52,666 nt of DNA from Solirubrobacterales bacterium. GTDB taxonomy: Bacteria > Actinomycetota > Thermoleophilia > Solirubrobacterales > 70-9. The notes beneath the pieces were generated by a model. That model did not search any database. It had not been told where the DNA came from and was given only the letters and a program-made list of their open reading frames with translations. Positions within the stretch are counted from its first letter, which is position 1; every line of letters starts with the position of its first letter. The stretch covers positions 1-52,666 of the forward strand of contig JASLIG010000073.1 in assembly GCA_030152805.1 (NCBI GenBank), in the 5' to 3' direction. Below are positions 34,543-41,939 of the stretch, piece by piece. A program made the position numbers and the translations under genes.

Positions 34543-35184
34543 ATGGAGGAGCGAGAGCGTGGACCGGCGGAGGCGCCGAACCTCGGCGAGCCGTCGGTGC
34601 CGCGTCCGGCCGCGTCCGTCGTGCTGCTGCGGCGCGGTGGCAAGCACGCCGATCGCGCGCTCGAGGTGCTGCTGCTGAAGCGCACCGAGAAGGCGAGGTT
34701 CATGCCCAACGTCTGGGTCTTCCCGGGCGGCGCCGTTGACGACGGCGATGGCGAAGACGAAGCCCGCTTCAAAGCCTGCGCGGTACGCGAGCTCGAGGAG
34801 GAGGCGGGGATCGCCTTGCCCCCGGAGGAGGAGCTGGTGCTCTTCTCGCGCTGGATCACGCCCGAGGTGGTCTCGCGCCGCTTCGACGCCTGGTTCTTCC
34901 TCGCCCTCGCCCCCGCCCACGCGCCACCGCGGCCGGACGGCATCGAGACGACCGACGCTGCCTGGTTCGAGCCCGCCAAGGCGCTGGAGGCGCAGACGGC
35001 GGGTGAGATCGTCCTCGCCTTCCCAACGATCAAGCAGCTGGAAGCGCTGCTCCCCTTCCGCACGTCCGACGAGGCAATCGAGGCCCATCGCGACATCGAT
35101 GTCGAGCCGATCCTGCCCAAGGTGATCGGCACACCCGAGGACAACCGCGTCGTCCTGCCGGGCGATCCCGACTACCCAGCCTGA
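34543..35184 (+). CDS. NUDIX hydrolase
   Basis: 213 aa. ATG at 34543 has GGTGG nine bases upstream. The Nudix box is split by an insertion: WVFPGGAVDDGDGEDEARFK followed by ACAVRELEEEAGIAL, matching Gx5Ex7REUxEExGU with the core RELEEEAG intact. The C-terminal half (FEPAKALEAQTAGEIVLAFP and beyond) resembles NUDT19-like/acyl-CoA diphosphatase proteins. The likely substrate is a nucleoside diphosphate linked to another moiety, possibly CoA esters. Convergent with the exported-protein operon, with a 7-bp gap. Confidence 0.87.
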   Translation: MEERERGPAEAPNLGEPSVPRPAASVVLLRRGGKHADRALEVLLLKRTEKARFMPNVWVFPGGAVDDGDGEDEARFKACAVRELEEEAGIALPPEEELVLFSRWITPEVVSRRFDAWFFLALAPAHAPPRPDGIETTDAAWFEPAKALEAQTAGEIVLAFPTIKQLEALLPFRTSDEAIEAHRDIDVEPILPKVIGTPEDNRVVLPGDPDYPA

Positions 35185-35191
35185 GCGCCGC

Positions 35192-36118
35192 CTAGAACTG
35201 CTTCTTGTTGCCGCCGGTGACGTTGGAGGCCGAGCAGGCGTTGCCGGCGAGGTCAACGTTCGAGGCCGTCGGCGTCCAGACCGCTTTGCTTTTGTCGCTG
35301 TCGGTCTTGACGCTTCCCGACGCAGCACCGAGGACGATCGTCGCCGTCGAGCCGCTCAGCGAGACGGTCGAGCCGCTGAACGTGATGGTGCCAGCGACGA
35401 AGTCGCCTTTGAGCTGGACGCTGCCGATCGTCGCGCCGCTGACCGAGAGGGTGTCGTTTTCGGCGTTGTCGGCGATCGCGACGGTGACCGATTTGGCGCC
35501 GCTGCCGCTCCAGCCCGAGACGATCGAGCTGGCTTCGGGCAGGTTGTTGAATTCGAAGCTGACCGTGTCGCCATTCTCCGGTTTGCCTTCGGTTCCGCCG
35601 GAGACGTTGCCGGTTTCCACTTCGGTGCCTTTGAAGCTTGCGTAGGCCGTCGCCGAGAATGCCTGGCTCGCTTTGTTGCCGGCGGCGTCGGCCAATTCGA
35701 GGGTGTAGGCCTTGGTGCCCGCGCTGAGGCTGCTTTTTGCTTTCAGTTCGGCGCTTCTGTAGTTGTAGGAAACACCGTCGGCGGTGTATTTGCCGGCGAC
35801 GAGCGCGACTTCGGTCGCACTCGAGGAGATCGCCGAGAGATCGGCCTTGACCGTGGCGATCCCGCTGGCGGGATCGCCTGAGTCAGAGACGTTGGTGTAG
35901 ACGTAGTAGCCCACGCTGGACCTGATGTAGCCGGCCGCCCTGTTTTCAACCTGGTCGATCACGCTCGCGCTCGCACTCGGCGCCACCCAGTCGGCCGCGG
36001 CACTGACCGTCTGGGGGTTTTCCTTGGTTTCGGTGAAGCTCGCGGCGGAGATCCCGACCGTGAGCACGCAGGCCGCGAGGGAGACCAGCGAGAGGGCTAT
36101 CCGGCCGCCGAGCCTCAT
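35192..36118 (-). CDS. Exported Ser/Thr/Gly-rich repeat protein of the SipW cluster
   Basis: 308 aa, ATG overlapping the upstream stop (ATGA), with GGAG nine bases before it. A hydrophobic N-terminus (IALSLVSLAACVLTVGISAA) is followed by SFTETKENPQTVSA, resembling the short cleavage zone of SipW-dependent exported proteins. The rest is beta-rich and low in charge: YTLELADAAGNKASQAFSAT and WTPTASNVDLAGNACSASNV suggest Ig-like domains. It ends in NKKQF with no sorting signal. Last gene of the riboswitch-controlled operon; probably a surface or matrix protein processed by the SipW-like peptidase. Confidence 0.75.
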   Translation of the reverse strand: MRLGGRIALSLVSLAACVLTVGISAASFTETKENPQTVSAAADWVAPSASASVIDQVENRAAGYIRSSVGYYVYTNVSDSGDPASGIATVKADLSAISSSATEVALVAGKYTADGVSYNYRSAELKAKSSLSAGTKAYTLELADAAGNKASQAFSATAYASFKGTEVETGNVSGGTEGKPENGDTVSFEFNNLPEASSIVSGWSGSGAKSVTVAIADNAENDTLSVSGATIGSVQLKGDFVAGTITFSGSTVSLSGSTATIVLGAASGSVKTDSDKSKAVWTPTASNVDLAGNACSASNVTGGNKKQF

Positions 36119-36654
36119 CAGCTGCCGCTCCAGCTTCCGGACCACTTGAACGTCAGCGAGGTCGAAGTGCTCTGCAGCGAAGCTTCGTTGGCGGCCGACG
36201 GCCAGCTCAGGGTGAAGCGATATTTGCGAGCTGCTTCAGATGCGAACGAGCCGAGGCTGAGGCTCGAGAAAGTGCCGAGCTTGCCGCTCCACTTCTGCAC
36301 GGCCGTCCCGGTGACGTCCTCGATCTTGAGGTCCATCACCGAGGCCAGGGCCGTTCCCGTGAGCCCGGAAGCGGACAGGGTCACCGTCCCGGCCACACCG
36401 CCTTTGCTGGTGATCGTGATCGTCCCTTCCTTGCTCTGGCCGGGCTTCATACCGGTGGCGGAGGAGACGATTTCCTGGCCTTGAGCCGAGGAGGTGAGCT
36501 GGATGCTCCCGGTCGCCAGCGAGGCTGAGTTGGCGCTGCGGGAGCTGAAGCTGGCGCCGCTGAACATCGCCGAGCCGAGTGTCAGGGCAAGCAGCGCAAG
36601 CGCGCCGAGCAGCAGCCAGCGGTGCGAGCCCGCGATCAGCCTCACTCGGTCCAT
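36118..36654 (-). CDS. TasA/camelysin-like exported protein
   Basis: 178 aa. ATG at 36654 (GTG at 36645 is an alternative that gives GTGA with the upstream stop). The signal segment WLLLGALALLALTLGSAMFS is followed by GASFSSRSANSASLATGSIQ, the arrangement of TasA/CalY family members, where the hydrophobic stretch is followed by a Ser/Asn-rich start and a beta strand. The body, with MKPGQSKEGTITITSKGGVA and LKIEDVTGTAVQKWSGKLGT, is a jelly-roll-like beta sandwich also seen in the paralogue at 37327. It overlaps the SipW gene by 13 nt. Probably a fibre or matrix subunit; exact family by inference. Confidence 0.8.
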   Translation of the reverse strand: MDRVRLIAGSHRWLLLGALALLALTLGSAMFSGASFSSRSANSASLATGSIQLTSSAQGQEIVSSATGMKPGQSKEGTITITSKGGVAGTVTLSASGLTGTALASVMDLKIEDVTGTAVQKWSGKLGTFSSLSLGSFASEAARKYRFTLSWPSAANEASLQSTSTSLTFKWSGSWSGS

Positions 36655-37241
36655 TGCGGGGTGTGGATCGGGGTCGATTCTTCCTGGCGTCGCCTCGCCT
36701 CCACGCCGGCGTCGCGCCAGATCCCAGCGAGGATCAAGAAGGCGACGATGACAGCCGGGATGCCGATCGCCAGCATCCGCACGGTTGGGATCGACAGCGC
36801 CGCCAACAGGTAGCCGACGTAGGGGACCGAGAAGGCGACCTTGGCCTGGTCGGGCTTGTCCAGGGTGAAGGTCCACGGATCGGCCGTTTCGTTGGCGTCG
36901 CCCTTGGTGCGGAAGGCCTCTTTCCCCTGCTCGTTGCTCCCGATCCAGACGATGCGGTGGGTGACGAGGTCCTCCGGCGAGGCGTTCGGCGGCGGCGCGT
37001 AGGTGATCGTGTCCCCCTCCTGGAGTTCGGCGACCGGCACTTCCTCGTCGAAGACGATCGAGCCGCGGTCATAGGCGCCGGTCATCGAGCCGCTGACGAT
37101 CACGTAGCGCTGGTAGCCGAGCGCCGCCGGAATCAGCAGGACGGCGGCAAGCAGGAGGCAGAGCACGGTCGCGCCGGCGCCCGCCCAGCGCAGAGCCCTC
37201 CGCGCGCCGCTCGGCTGGAGCTGCTCCAGCGAGTCGGTCAC
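36642..37241 (-). CDS. SipW-type (ER/archaeal-like) signal peptidase I
   Basis: 199 aa from GTG at 37241 with a G-rich site upstream. Two TM helices (about 22-42 and 155-175). The nucleophile Ser is in VIVSGSMTG (Ser52), the general base is His in THRIV (His95) instead of the Lys of ordinary bacterial LepB, and the third motif is RTKGDANETADPW. These are the marks of the SipW/Sec11 class, which in Bacillus processes the biofilm proteins TasA and TapA. It is flanked on both sides by TasA-like genes, its obvious substrates. Confidence 0.92.
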   Translation of the reverse strand: MTDSLEQLQPSGARRALRWAGAGATVLCLLLAAVLLIPAALGYQRYVIVSGSMTGAYDRGSIVFDEEVPVAELQEGDTITYAPPPNASPEDLVTHRIVWIGSNEQGKEAFRTKGDANETADPWTFTLDKPDQAKVAFSVPYVGYLLAALSIPTVRMLAIGIPAVIVAFLILAGIWRDAGVEARRRQEESTPIHTPQWTE

Positions 37242-37326
37242 CGCGCTGCCCCCTCGCCGCAGTGGCTGACGGGAAGGCCGGCGCCGGCGGCGACGCCCGC
37301 GCCGGCCTCCCGTCCGGGGACATCCG

Positions 37327-37896
37327 CTAGGAAGCGGAGTCCCATTGGTAGCCGACGCTCATCGACGAACCCTTGTAGGCGTTGTCCCCCGTCGTCGGAG
37401 ACGACGGAGTGCCACCGTCGGGGAACGTGACCGTGAACTTGTAGGTGCGGGCTTCGCCAGCGGCGAATTTGCCGAGCGATTGCGCACCCATCGCGCCGAC
37501 CTTGCCCGAGTACACGGTGACCGGAGACGCTTCTTTGGTCACGTCCTCCACTTTCAGATCGAGCACCGCGGAGAGCTGGCCGCCATTGGCGCCCGGCGTA
37601 TCCGTGAGGCTCGTCTTCGAGAGGGTGAACGTACCAGCGACGTCGCCGGTGTTTTTGATCACCACCGTGCCGTTGGCCGAGGACCCGGGCACCATCTGGC
37701 CAGCGGTCAGCACCGCGGCGCCTTCCTTGGAATTGGACTGCGCCAGGTTGCCTGCGCTGAACGTGTTGCTCGGGTTTGCGGACTTCGAGGTGAAGCTCGC
37801 GCCTGATCCAACGACCGCACCGACCGCGAGGAGCGCAACAAGCAGCGCCCCAAGCAGATGGCGAGGACTCGAGAGGATCACGGAAATGCGAGACAT
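37327..37896 (-). CDS. TasA/camelysin-like exported protein (first gene after riboswitch)
   Basis: 189 aa. ATG at 37896 is preceded by AAGGAGG. The signal segment HLLGALLVALLAVGAVVGS is followed by GASFTSKSANPSNTFSAGNL, the clearest SipW-type processing zone of the cluster. The body shares strands with the protein at 36118: MVPGSSANGTVVIKNTGDVA, LDLKVEDVTKEASPVTVYSG and a final GYQWDSAS. It is likely the main structural subunit of an extracellular fibre. It lies directly behind the c-di-GMP riboswitch, whose P1 strand can pair with the ribosome-binding site of this gene. Confidence 0.85.
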   Translation of the reverse strand: MSRISVILSSPRHLLGALLVALLAVGAVVGSGASFTSKSANPSNTFSAGNLAQSNSKEGAAVLTAGQMVPGSSANGTVVIKNTGDVAGTFTLSKTSLTDTPGANGGQLSAVLDLKVEDVTKEASPVTVYSGKVGAMGAQSLGKFAAGEARTYKFTVTFPDGGTPSSPTTGDNAYKGSSMSVGYQWDSAS

Positions 37897-37935
37897 AAGT
37901 GCCTCCTTCGGGGCTCGTGTGTTGGGCTCCGAAAG
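37897..37935 (-). promoter_or_regulatory. Riboswitch expression platform overlapping the ribosome-binding site
   Basis: On the minus strand CTTTCGG (37935-37929), part of the 3' strand of P1, is complementary, with one G-U pair, to CCGAAGG (37911-37905). The latter overlaps the AAGGAGG ribosome-binding site (37908-37902). When P1 forms with ligand, the site would be free; without ligand it could be masked. That predicts a translational ON switch. Folding is read by eye. Confidence 0.55.
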
Positions 37936-38024
37936 CGGCAGCCGAGCTACCTCGCCTTGCGGCGAGGCCTCTAGCTTTGCGTCCCCGCCTCACAGCGGGT
38001 TTGCCTTGAATCGCTTCCATGCCC
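37924..38024 (-). ncRNA. Cyclic di-GMP-I (GEMM-I) riboswitch
   Basis: The minus strand carries all conserved elements in order: AAGGCAAACC, a P2 hairpin closed by a GTGA (GNRA) tetraloop, GGGGACGCAAAGCTA, a P3 hairpin CTCGCC-GCAA-GGCGAG, then GGTAGCTCGGCTGCC closing P1. The base just before CAAACC is G, as in c-di-GMP-binding members, whereas cyclic AMP-GMP variants usually have A. The pairing GGCA/TGCC plus GAAGCG/CGCTTTC and GGGC/GCCC extends P1. It sits in the leader of the TasA-like/SipW operon. Confidence 0.93.
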
Positions 38025-38088
38025 ATACCTGATCGGCAGGCAAGGGCAGGGAAGTGAGCAAAAGTGCGTCGGACGATTGTCCAGAATC

Positions 38089-38110
38089 AGCCGAAGCTGC
38101 TTTTTCGGCT
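38089..38110 (-). terminator. Hairpin at the end of the 38110 gene
   Basis: AGCCGAA (38089-38095) and TTCGGCT (38104-38110) form a 7-bp stem with an 8-nt loop, overlapping the stop codon of the upstream TasA-like gene. It may separate that transcript from the riboswitch RNA. No U-tract follows. Confidence 0.4.
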
Positions 38111-38682
38111 CAGGAACTGGCGTTCCAGGTGAAACCGGCGCTCAAGGAGGAGCCGGCTACCTCGTTGCCGACGCTCGCCGGCAGGGCGACTACGAAGCGG
38201 TAGGCGCGTGCCGAACCGGCGGCTACGTTACCCAGCCCGAGGCGATCCAAGCGCCCGATGGGACCGTCGTAGAGGAGCCTGCCGGCGGTGGACTCGATCC
38301 GCAGCTCGAGCGCTTCGGAGAGGGATGCGCCACCCGGGCCGACCCGGTCGACGACGCTGGCGGCGAGACTGAACGCCACCGGCGCGTCACCCGAGTTGGC
38401 GATTCGAACCGTCGCTGCCCGACTCTGACCCGGCACGATTCCCGCAACCGAGAGCTGCGCGCCACCTTCCGCGTCGATCGAGACCAGCGAGCCTGAGGAG
38501 AAGGCCCGCAGCGGATCGGCACCGGTCGCGGTCGCACCGCTGCTGAAGGCGACCGGCAAGGCGATGGCGAGAATGCCGACGGCCAGCGCCAGGGACAACC
38601 CCGCGCGCAGCCAACGCCCCAGCGCAATGCTGCTGCCGTCGACCGTGAAGGGGGCGGAGATTGTCCCGGCAAGCGCGCTCAC
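38110..38682 (-). CDS. Exported protein distantly similar to the TasA-like set
   Basis: 190 aa from GTG at 38682. The hydrophobic segment LSLALAVGILAIALPVAFSS is followed by GATATGADPLRAFSSGSLVS, then the beta-rich IVPGQSRAATVRIANSGDAP, ELRIESTAGRLLYDGPIGRL and a final GFTWNASS. These are the same landmarks, in the same order, as in the two TasA-like proteins downstream, so it is a divergent paralogue. It lies upstream of the riboswitch and is therefore probably expressed from its own promoter. Function inferred from the cluster. Confidence 0.75.
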   Translation of the reverse strand: MSALAGTISAPFTVDGSSIALGRWLRAGLSLALAVGILAIALPVAFSSGATATGADPLRAFSSGSLVSIDAEGGAQLSVAGIVPGQSRAATVRIANSGDAPVAFSLAASVVDRVGPGGASLSEALELRIESTAGRLLYDGPIGRLDRLGLGNVAAGSARAYRFVVALPASVGNEVAGSSLSAGFTWNASS

Positions 38683-38725
38683 GCCAACACCCCATCGGGC
38701 GCTTGACCGCGCTTCGATAGCCCGG

Positions 38726-38750
38726 CTGGACCCATGTCCAGCGACTGGAC
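38726..38750. repeat. Three alternating 6-bp repeats upstream of a TasA-like gene
   Basis: CTGGAC (38726-38731), its complement GTCCAG (38736-38741) and CTGGAC again (38745-38750) are spaced by 4 and 3 bp, giving two overlapping palindromes. They lie 44 bp upstream of the GTG start at 38682 and could be a regulator site. Confidence 0.4.
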
Positions 38751-38778
38751 GGATGTTCGAGCGACTACTTTCCCGCCC

Positions 38779-39450
38779 CTAGCTTGCCGGGAAGGGTTCC
38801 AGCCCGGCGTGCCAGGGACCGGGCGGATAGGTGTGAATGCCGCTCTCCTCCATCTCGCCCTGCAGCCGCTTGAAGAGCTGGCCGGCGTTTTTAAGCATCT
38901 CCTTCAGCTCCTCGGGGCTGCGCTCGCGCAGGTGCCAGAGGAACCAGAGCTGGCGATCGTTGACGCCGAAGTCGACCTCGCCGGTCATCGTCGTCGTCCA
39001 GGCGAGGAAGCCGGGGCTGAACAGCTCGCGCAGCGCAACCGGGTCGTACTCGCTGGGCACGGTCGCCTGGAAGCGCCTGTTGAACTCGATCGACTCGAAC
39101 TCGACCTTGCGCTTGAAGCGCCGCGTCGCCACCTCATGTCCCTCGATCGACTCGACGTTGAAGGCGGGCACGACCTGGGCGAGGTCGGGCATGTGGGCCT
39201 TGGCGAGCAGCGCCGCCGGCAAGACCGCCTTGCCGAAGAGGCCGCCGACTTCCTTCTCGTCGGCGTCGCAGCAGGCGCCCCAGAAGCCTTCGGCGAGCTG
39301 ACCCGTGAGGCGATTGGCGCCGCCGACGCAGAGCGCGACCGGAGCGTCCACCGGGTTGATCCCGCCCACCGGCTCGTATTTGAGCTCGTGCCCCTCGCCG
39401 TAGCGACGAACGGTCTCGGCCCAGTCCTGCGCTTCCTGCTTGGCGCTCAT
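38779..39450 (-). CDS. Conserved-looking protein of unknown function beside lemA
   Basis: 223 aa soluble protein, rich in charged residues, with no signal peptide or TM segment. Visible blocks: MSAKQEAQDWAETVRRYGEG, ALCVGGANRLTGQLAEGFWG, VEFESIEFNRRFQATVPSEY, ELFSPGFLAWTTTM and DRQLWFLWHLRE. The FNRRFQATVPSEY...LFSPGF... pattern resembles the C-terminal part of DUF3137-type proteins, which often neighbour lemA, but I am not sure of the family. Divergent from lemA across 49 bp, which supports a functional link. Confidence 0.65.
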   Translation of the reverse strand: MSAKQEAQDWAETVRRYGEGHELKYEPVGGINPVDAPVALCVGGANRLTGQLAEGFWGACCDADEKEVGGLFGKAVLPAALLAKAHMPDLAQVVPAFNVESIEGHEVATRRFKRKVEFESIEFNRRFQATVPSEYDPVALRELFSPGFLAWTTTMTGEVDFGVNDRQLWFLWHLRERSPEELKEMLKNAGQLFKRLQGEMEESGIHTYPPGPWHAGLEPFPAS

Positions 39451-39499
39451 CGTTTGCCGATCCTATGCAGTTGGCCGGCGAGCCAGTTAGGATGACATC

Positions 39500-40066
39500 A
39501 TGACTATCGCCATCATCGTGGTCGTCGCGATCATCGTCATCGCGGTCCTCTACTACATCGCCAAGCGCAACTCGATCATCGCCGCCCGCAACCGGGTCGA
39601 CGAGTCGTGGAGCGGGATCGACGTGCAGCTGAAGCGCCGCCACGACCTCGTTCCGAACCTGGTCGAGACGGTAAAGGGCTACGCCGAGCACGAGAGCCAG
39701 ACGTTCGAGCGGACGACCCAGGCGCGGGCGGAGGCGATGGCGGCCGAAAGCGTCGAGGACACCGCCAAGGCCGAGCAGAAGCTGACCCAGGCGCTGGCCG
39801 ACGTGCGCGCGGTCGCCGAGAACTACCCGACCCTGCGCGCCACCGAGAACTTCCAGCAGCTGAGCCGGAATCTCTCCGAGCTCGAGGACGAGATCCAGGC
39901 CTCGCGGCGGATCTACAACTCCAACGTGCAGTCGTACAACACCGACATCGAACAGTTCCCCGGCTCGATCATCGCCAACCAGGGCGGCTTCACCAAACGC
40001 GAGTTCTTCGAGATCGAAGACGCGTCGGATCGCGAGCCGGTCTCGGTCAGCTTCAGCAAAGACTGA
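39500..40066 (+). CDS. lemA: LemA family protein
   Basis: 188 aa. One N-terminal TM (IAIIVVVAIIVIAVLYYIA) then the long antiparallel helices of LemA: SIIAARNRVDESWSGIDVQL, KRRHDLVPNLVETVKGYAEH, ARAEAM, LSELEDEIQASRRIYNSNVQ and the conserved SYNTDIEQFPGSIIA. Widespread and conserved; the role is not established (membrane-associated, linked to surface or stress processes in some bacteria). The rubredoxin gene follows after 17 bp. Confidence 0.93.
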   Translation: MTIAIIVVVAIIVIAVLYYIAKRNSIIAARNRVDESWSGIDVQLKRRHDLVPNLVETVKGYAEHESQTFERTTQARAEAMAAESVEDTAKAEQKLTQALADVRAVAENYPTLRATENFQQLSRNLSELEDEIQASRRIYNSNVQSYNTDIEQFPGSIIANQGGFTKREFFEIEDASDREPVSVSFSKD

Positions 40067-40083
40067 GGTCCTGAGGGCTTTCC

Positions 40084-40275
40084 ATGACGACGGCAACCGA
40101 GCAAACCTTGTGGATTTGCGAGAGCTGCGGCTTCATCTACGACCCGGCGATCGGCGACCCCGATGGCGGCATCCCTCCCGGAACCAAGTTCGAGGACATT
40201 CCCAAGGACTGGTTCTGCCCCGTATGCGGAGCGCGCACGTCTGACTTCCGGCCGTTGGAGCCCGGCGAGGCCTAG
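40084..40275 (+). CDS. Rubredoxin
   Basis: 63 aa. Four iron-binding cysteines in two CxxC pairs: Cys12 and Cys15 in WICESCGFIYDPAIGD, Cys45 and Cys48 in WFCPVCGARTSDF; the DPDGGIPPGTKFEDIP loop is typical. It is a one-electron carrier. It starts 17 bp after lemA and ends 15 bp before a GMC-type flavoprotein, so it is very likely the redox partner of that enzyme. Rubredoxins also serve alkane hydroxylases, but none is seen here. Confidence 0.94.
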   Translation: MTTATEQTLWICESCGFIYDPAIGDPDGGIPPGTKFEDIPKDWFCPVCGARTSDFRPLEPGEA

Positions 40276-40290
40276 GCCCGCGGGGGCGCC

Positions 40291-41937
40291 ATGAAGTACG
40301 ACTACGACTGGATCGTTGTCGGTTCGGGGTTCGGAGGCTCCGTTTCGGCGCTTCGCCTGGCTGAAAAGGGTTACTCGGTTGCGGTGCTCGAGTGCGGGAG
40401 CAGGTTCCGCGACGAGGACTTCGCCGAGTCGAACCTGCGCCACCCGCGTCGCTACTTCTGGTTTCCCCGTTTCGGAATGCGCGGGGTGATGCGGATGACC
40501 TTCTTCAAGGACGTCTTTATCGTCTCGGGCAGCGGCGTCGGCGGCGGCAGCCTTGGCTACGCCAACACGCTCTATCGCGCGCGGCCGGCGTTCTTTCGCG
40601 ATTCGCAATGGGCTCACCTCGGCGACTGGGAACGAGAGCTCGCGCCCCACTACGATACGGCCGAGCGGATGCTCGGCGTGGTCGAGTACGAGGGGATCGG
40701 GCCGGCCGACAAGCTGCTGCAGGAATACGGCGAAGAGATCGGGGTCGGCAAGACCTTCACCAACACCCGCGTCGGCGTTTTTTTCGACAAACCGGGGGTC
40801 GAGGTCGACGATCCATTCTTCGACGGGGAGGGGCCGAGCCGGACCGGTTGCATGCGATGTGGAAGCTGCATGGTCGGCTGCCGCCACGGCGCCAAGAACA
40901 CGTTGATGAAGAACTACCTCTGGTTCGCGGAGAAGCTCGGGGTCGAGATCCAGCCCGAACGGCAGGTGACCGAGATCCGCCCGCTCGGGGCGGCGGACGG
41001 GTCCGATGGGTACGAGATCAGCAGCGAGCGCTCCGGCTCCTGGCTGCGCAAGCGCCGTCGCACCCAGACCGCGCGCGGCGTGATCGTCGCCGCCGGTGCG
41101 CTCGGCACCAACAACTTGCTTGCCAACTGCCGCCACAGCGGCGCCCTGCCGCACATCTCGGCAAAGCTAGGCGACCTGGTCCGCACCAATTCGGAGTCGA
41201 TCCAGTCGGTTACCGCACCCGACGACGAGCGCGACTTCAGCCGCTCGGTCGCGATCACCTCCAGCATCTATCCCGATCCCGACACCCACATCGAGGTCGT
41301 TACCTACGGAACCGCCGGCGACGCGATGTCCGGAACTTTCACGGCAATGACCGGCCCCGGTACGAAACTGACGCGGCCGATTAAGTGGCTGGTGGCGATC
41401 TTGCGCCACCCACTGCGCACAGCGCGGATGCTGATCCCTCACCGCTGGTCCCAACGCACCGTGATCCTGCTGGTGATGCAAACCGTCGACGCGGCTATGC
41501 ACTTCCGCCCCAAGCGCAAGATCTTCGGCTCGGGGGTGAGACTGCAGACCGAACAGGACCCAGGCAGACCCAACCCGACCTACATCCCTGCGGCTGAGAA
41601 GGTCGCGCGCTGGTTCGCACAACGTACCGGCGGCGTTGCCCAGAGCGCCCTCACCGAGTCGATCCGCAACATTCCCTCAACCGCCCACATTCTCGGTGGC
41701 GCGGTCGTCGGCACCGACGCCGAGAGCGGGGTGGTCGACGGCTCGAACCGCGTCTTCGGCTACGAGAACCTGCTGGTCTGCGACGGGGCGGCTATCCCCG
41801 CCAACCCGGGCGTCAACCCGAGCCTGACGATCACCGCCAAGGCAGAGCACGCGATGAGCCTGATCCCTCCCAGGGAGGGTGCGGCACCGCGCGACCTACC
41901 CGAGGCCGCGCGGCCCGCTGCGCCTGTCGCCCCCTAG
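40291..41937 (+). CDS. GMC-family flavoprotein oxidoreductase with a Cys cluster
   Basis: 548 aa. The N-terminal dinucleotide fold is WIVVGSGFGGSVSALRLAEK (FAD); VSGSGVGGGSLGYANTLY is the second GMC motif, and the C-terminal VCDGAAIPANPGVNPSLTIT is the conserved end. It resembles cholesterol-oxidase-type flavoproteins. Residues 187-197 read CMRCGSCMVGC, a CxxCxxCxxxC motif (Cys187, 190, 193, 197) like a 4Fe-4S site, followed by RHGAKNTL. With rubredoxin encoded immediately upstream, the enzyme may be a dehydrogenase passing electrons to FeS and rubredoxin rather than an oxidase. Substrate unknown (alcohol or sterol-like). Confidence 0.88.
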   Translation: MKYDYDWIVVGSGFGGSVSALRLAEKGYSVAVLECGSRFRDEDFAESNLRHPRRYFWFPRFGMRGVMRMTFFKDVFIVSGSGVGGGSLGYANTLYRARPAFFRDSQWAHLGDWERELAPHYDTAERMLGVVEYEGIGPADKLLQEYGEEIGVGKTFTNTRVGVFFDKPGVEVDDPFFDGEGPSRTGCMRCGSCMVGCRHGAKNTLMKNYLWFAEKLGVEIQPERQVTEIRPLGAADGSDGYEISSERSGSWLRKRRRTQTARGVIVAAGALGTNNLLANCRHSGALPHISAKLGDLVRTNSESIQSVTAPDDERDFSRSVAITSSIYPDPDTHIEVVTYGTAGDAMSGTFTAMTGPGTKLTRPIKWLVAILRHPLRTARMLIPHRWSQRTVILLVMQTVDAAMHFRPKRKIFGSGVRLQTEQDPGRPNPTYIPAAEKVARWFAQRTGGVAQSALTESIRNIPSTAHILGGAVVGTDAESGVVDGSNRVFGYENLLVCDGAAIPANPGVNPSLTITAKAEHAMSLIPPREGAAPRDLPEAARPAAPVAP

Positions 41938-41939
41938 CC

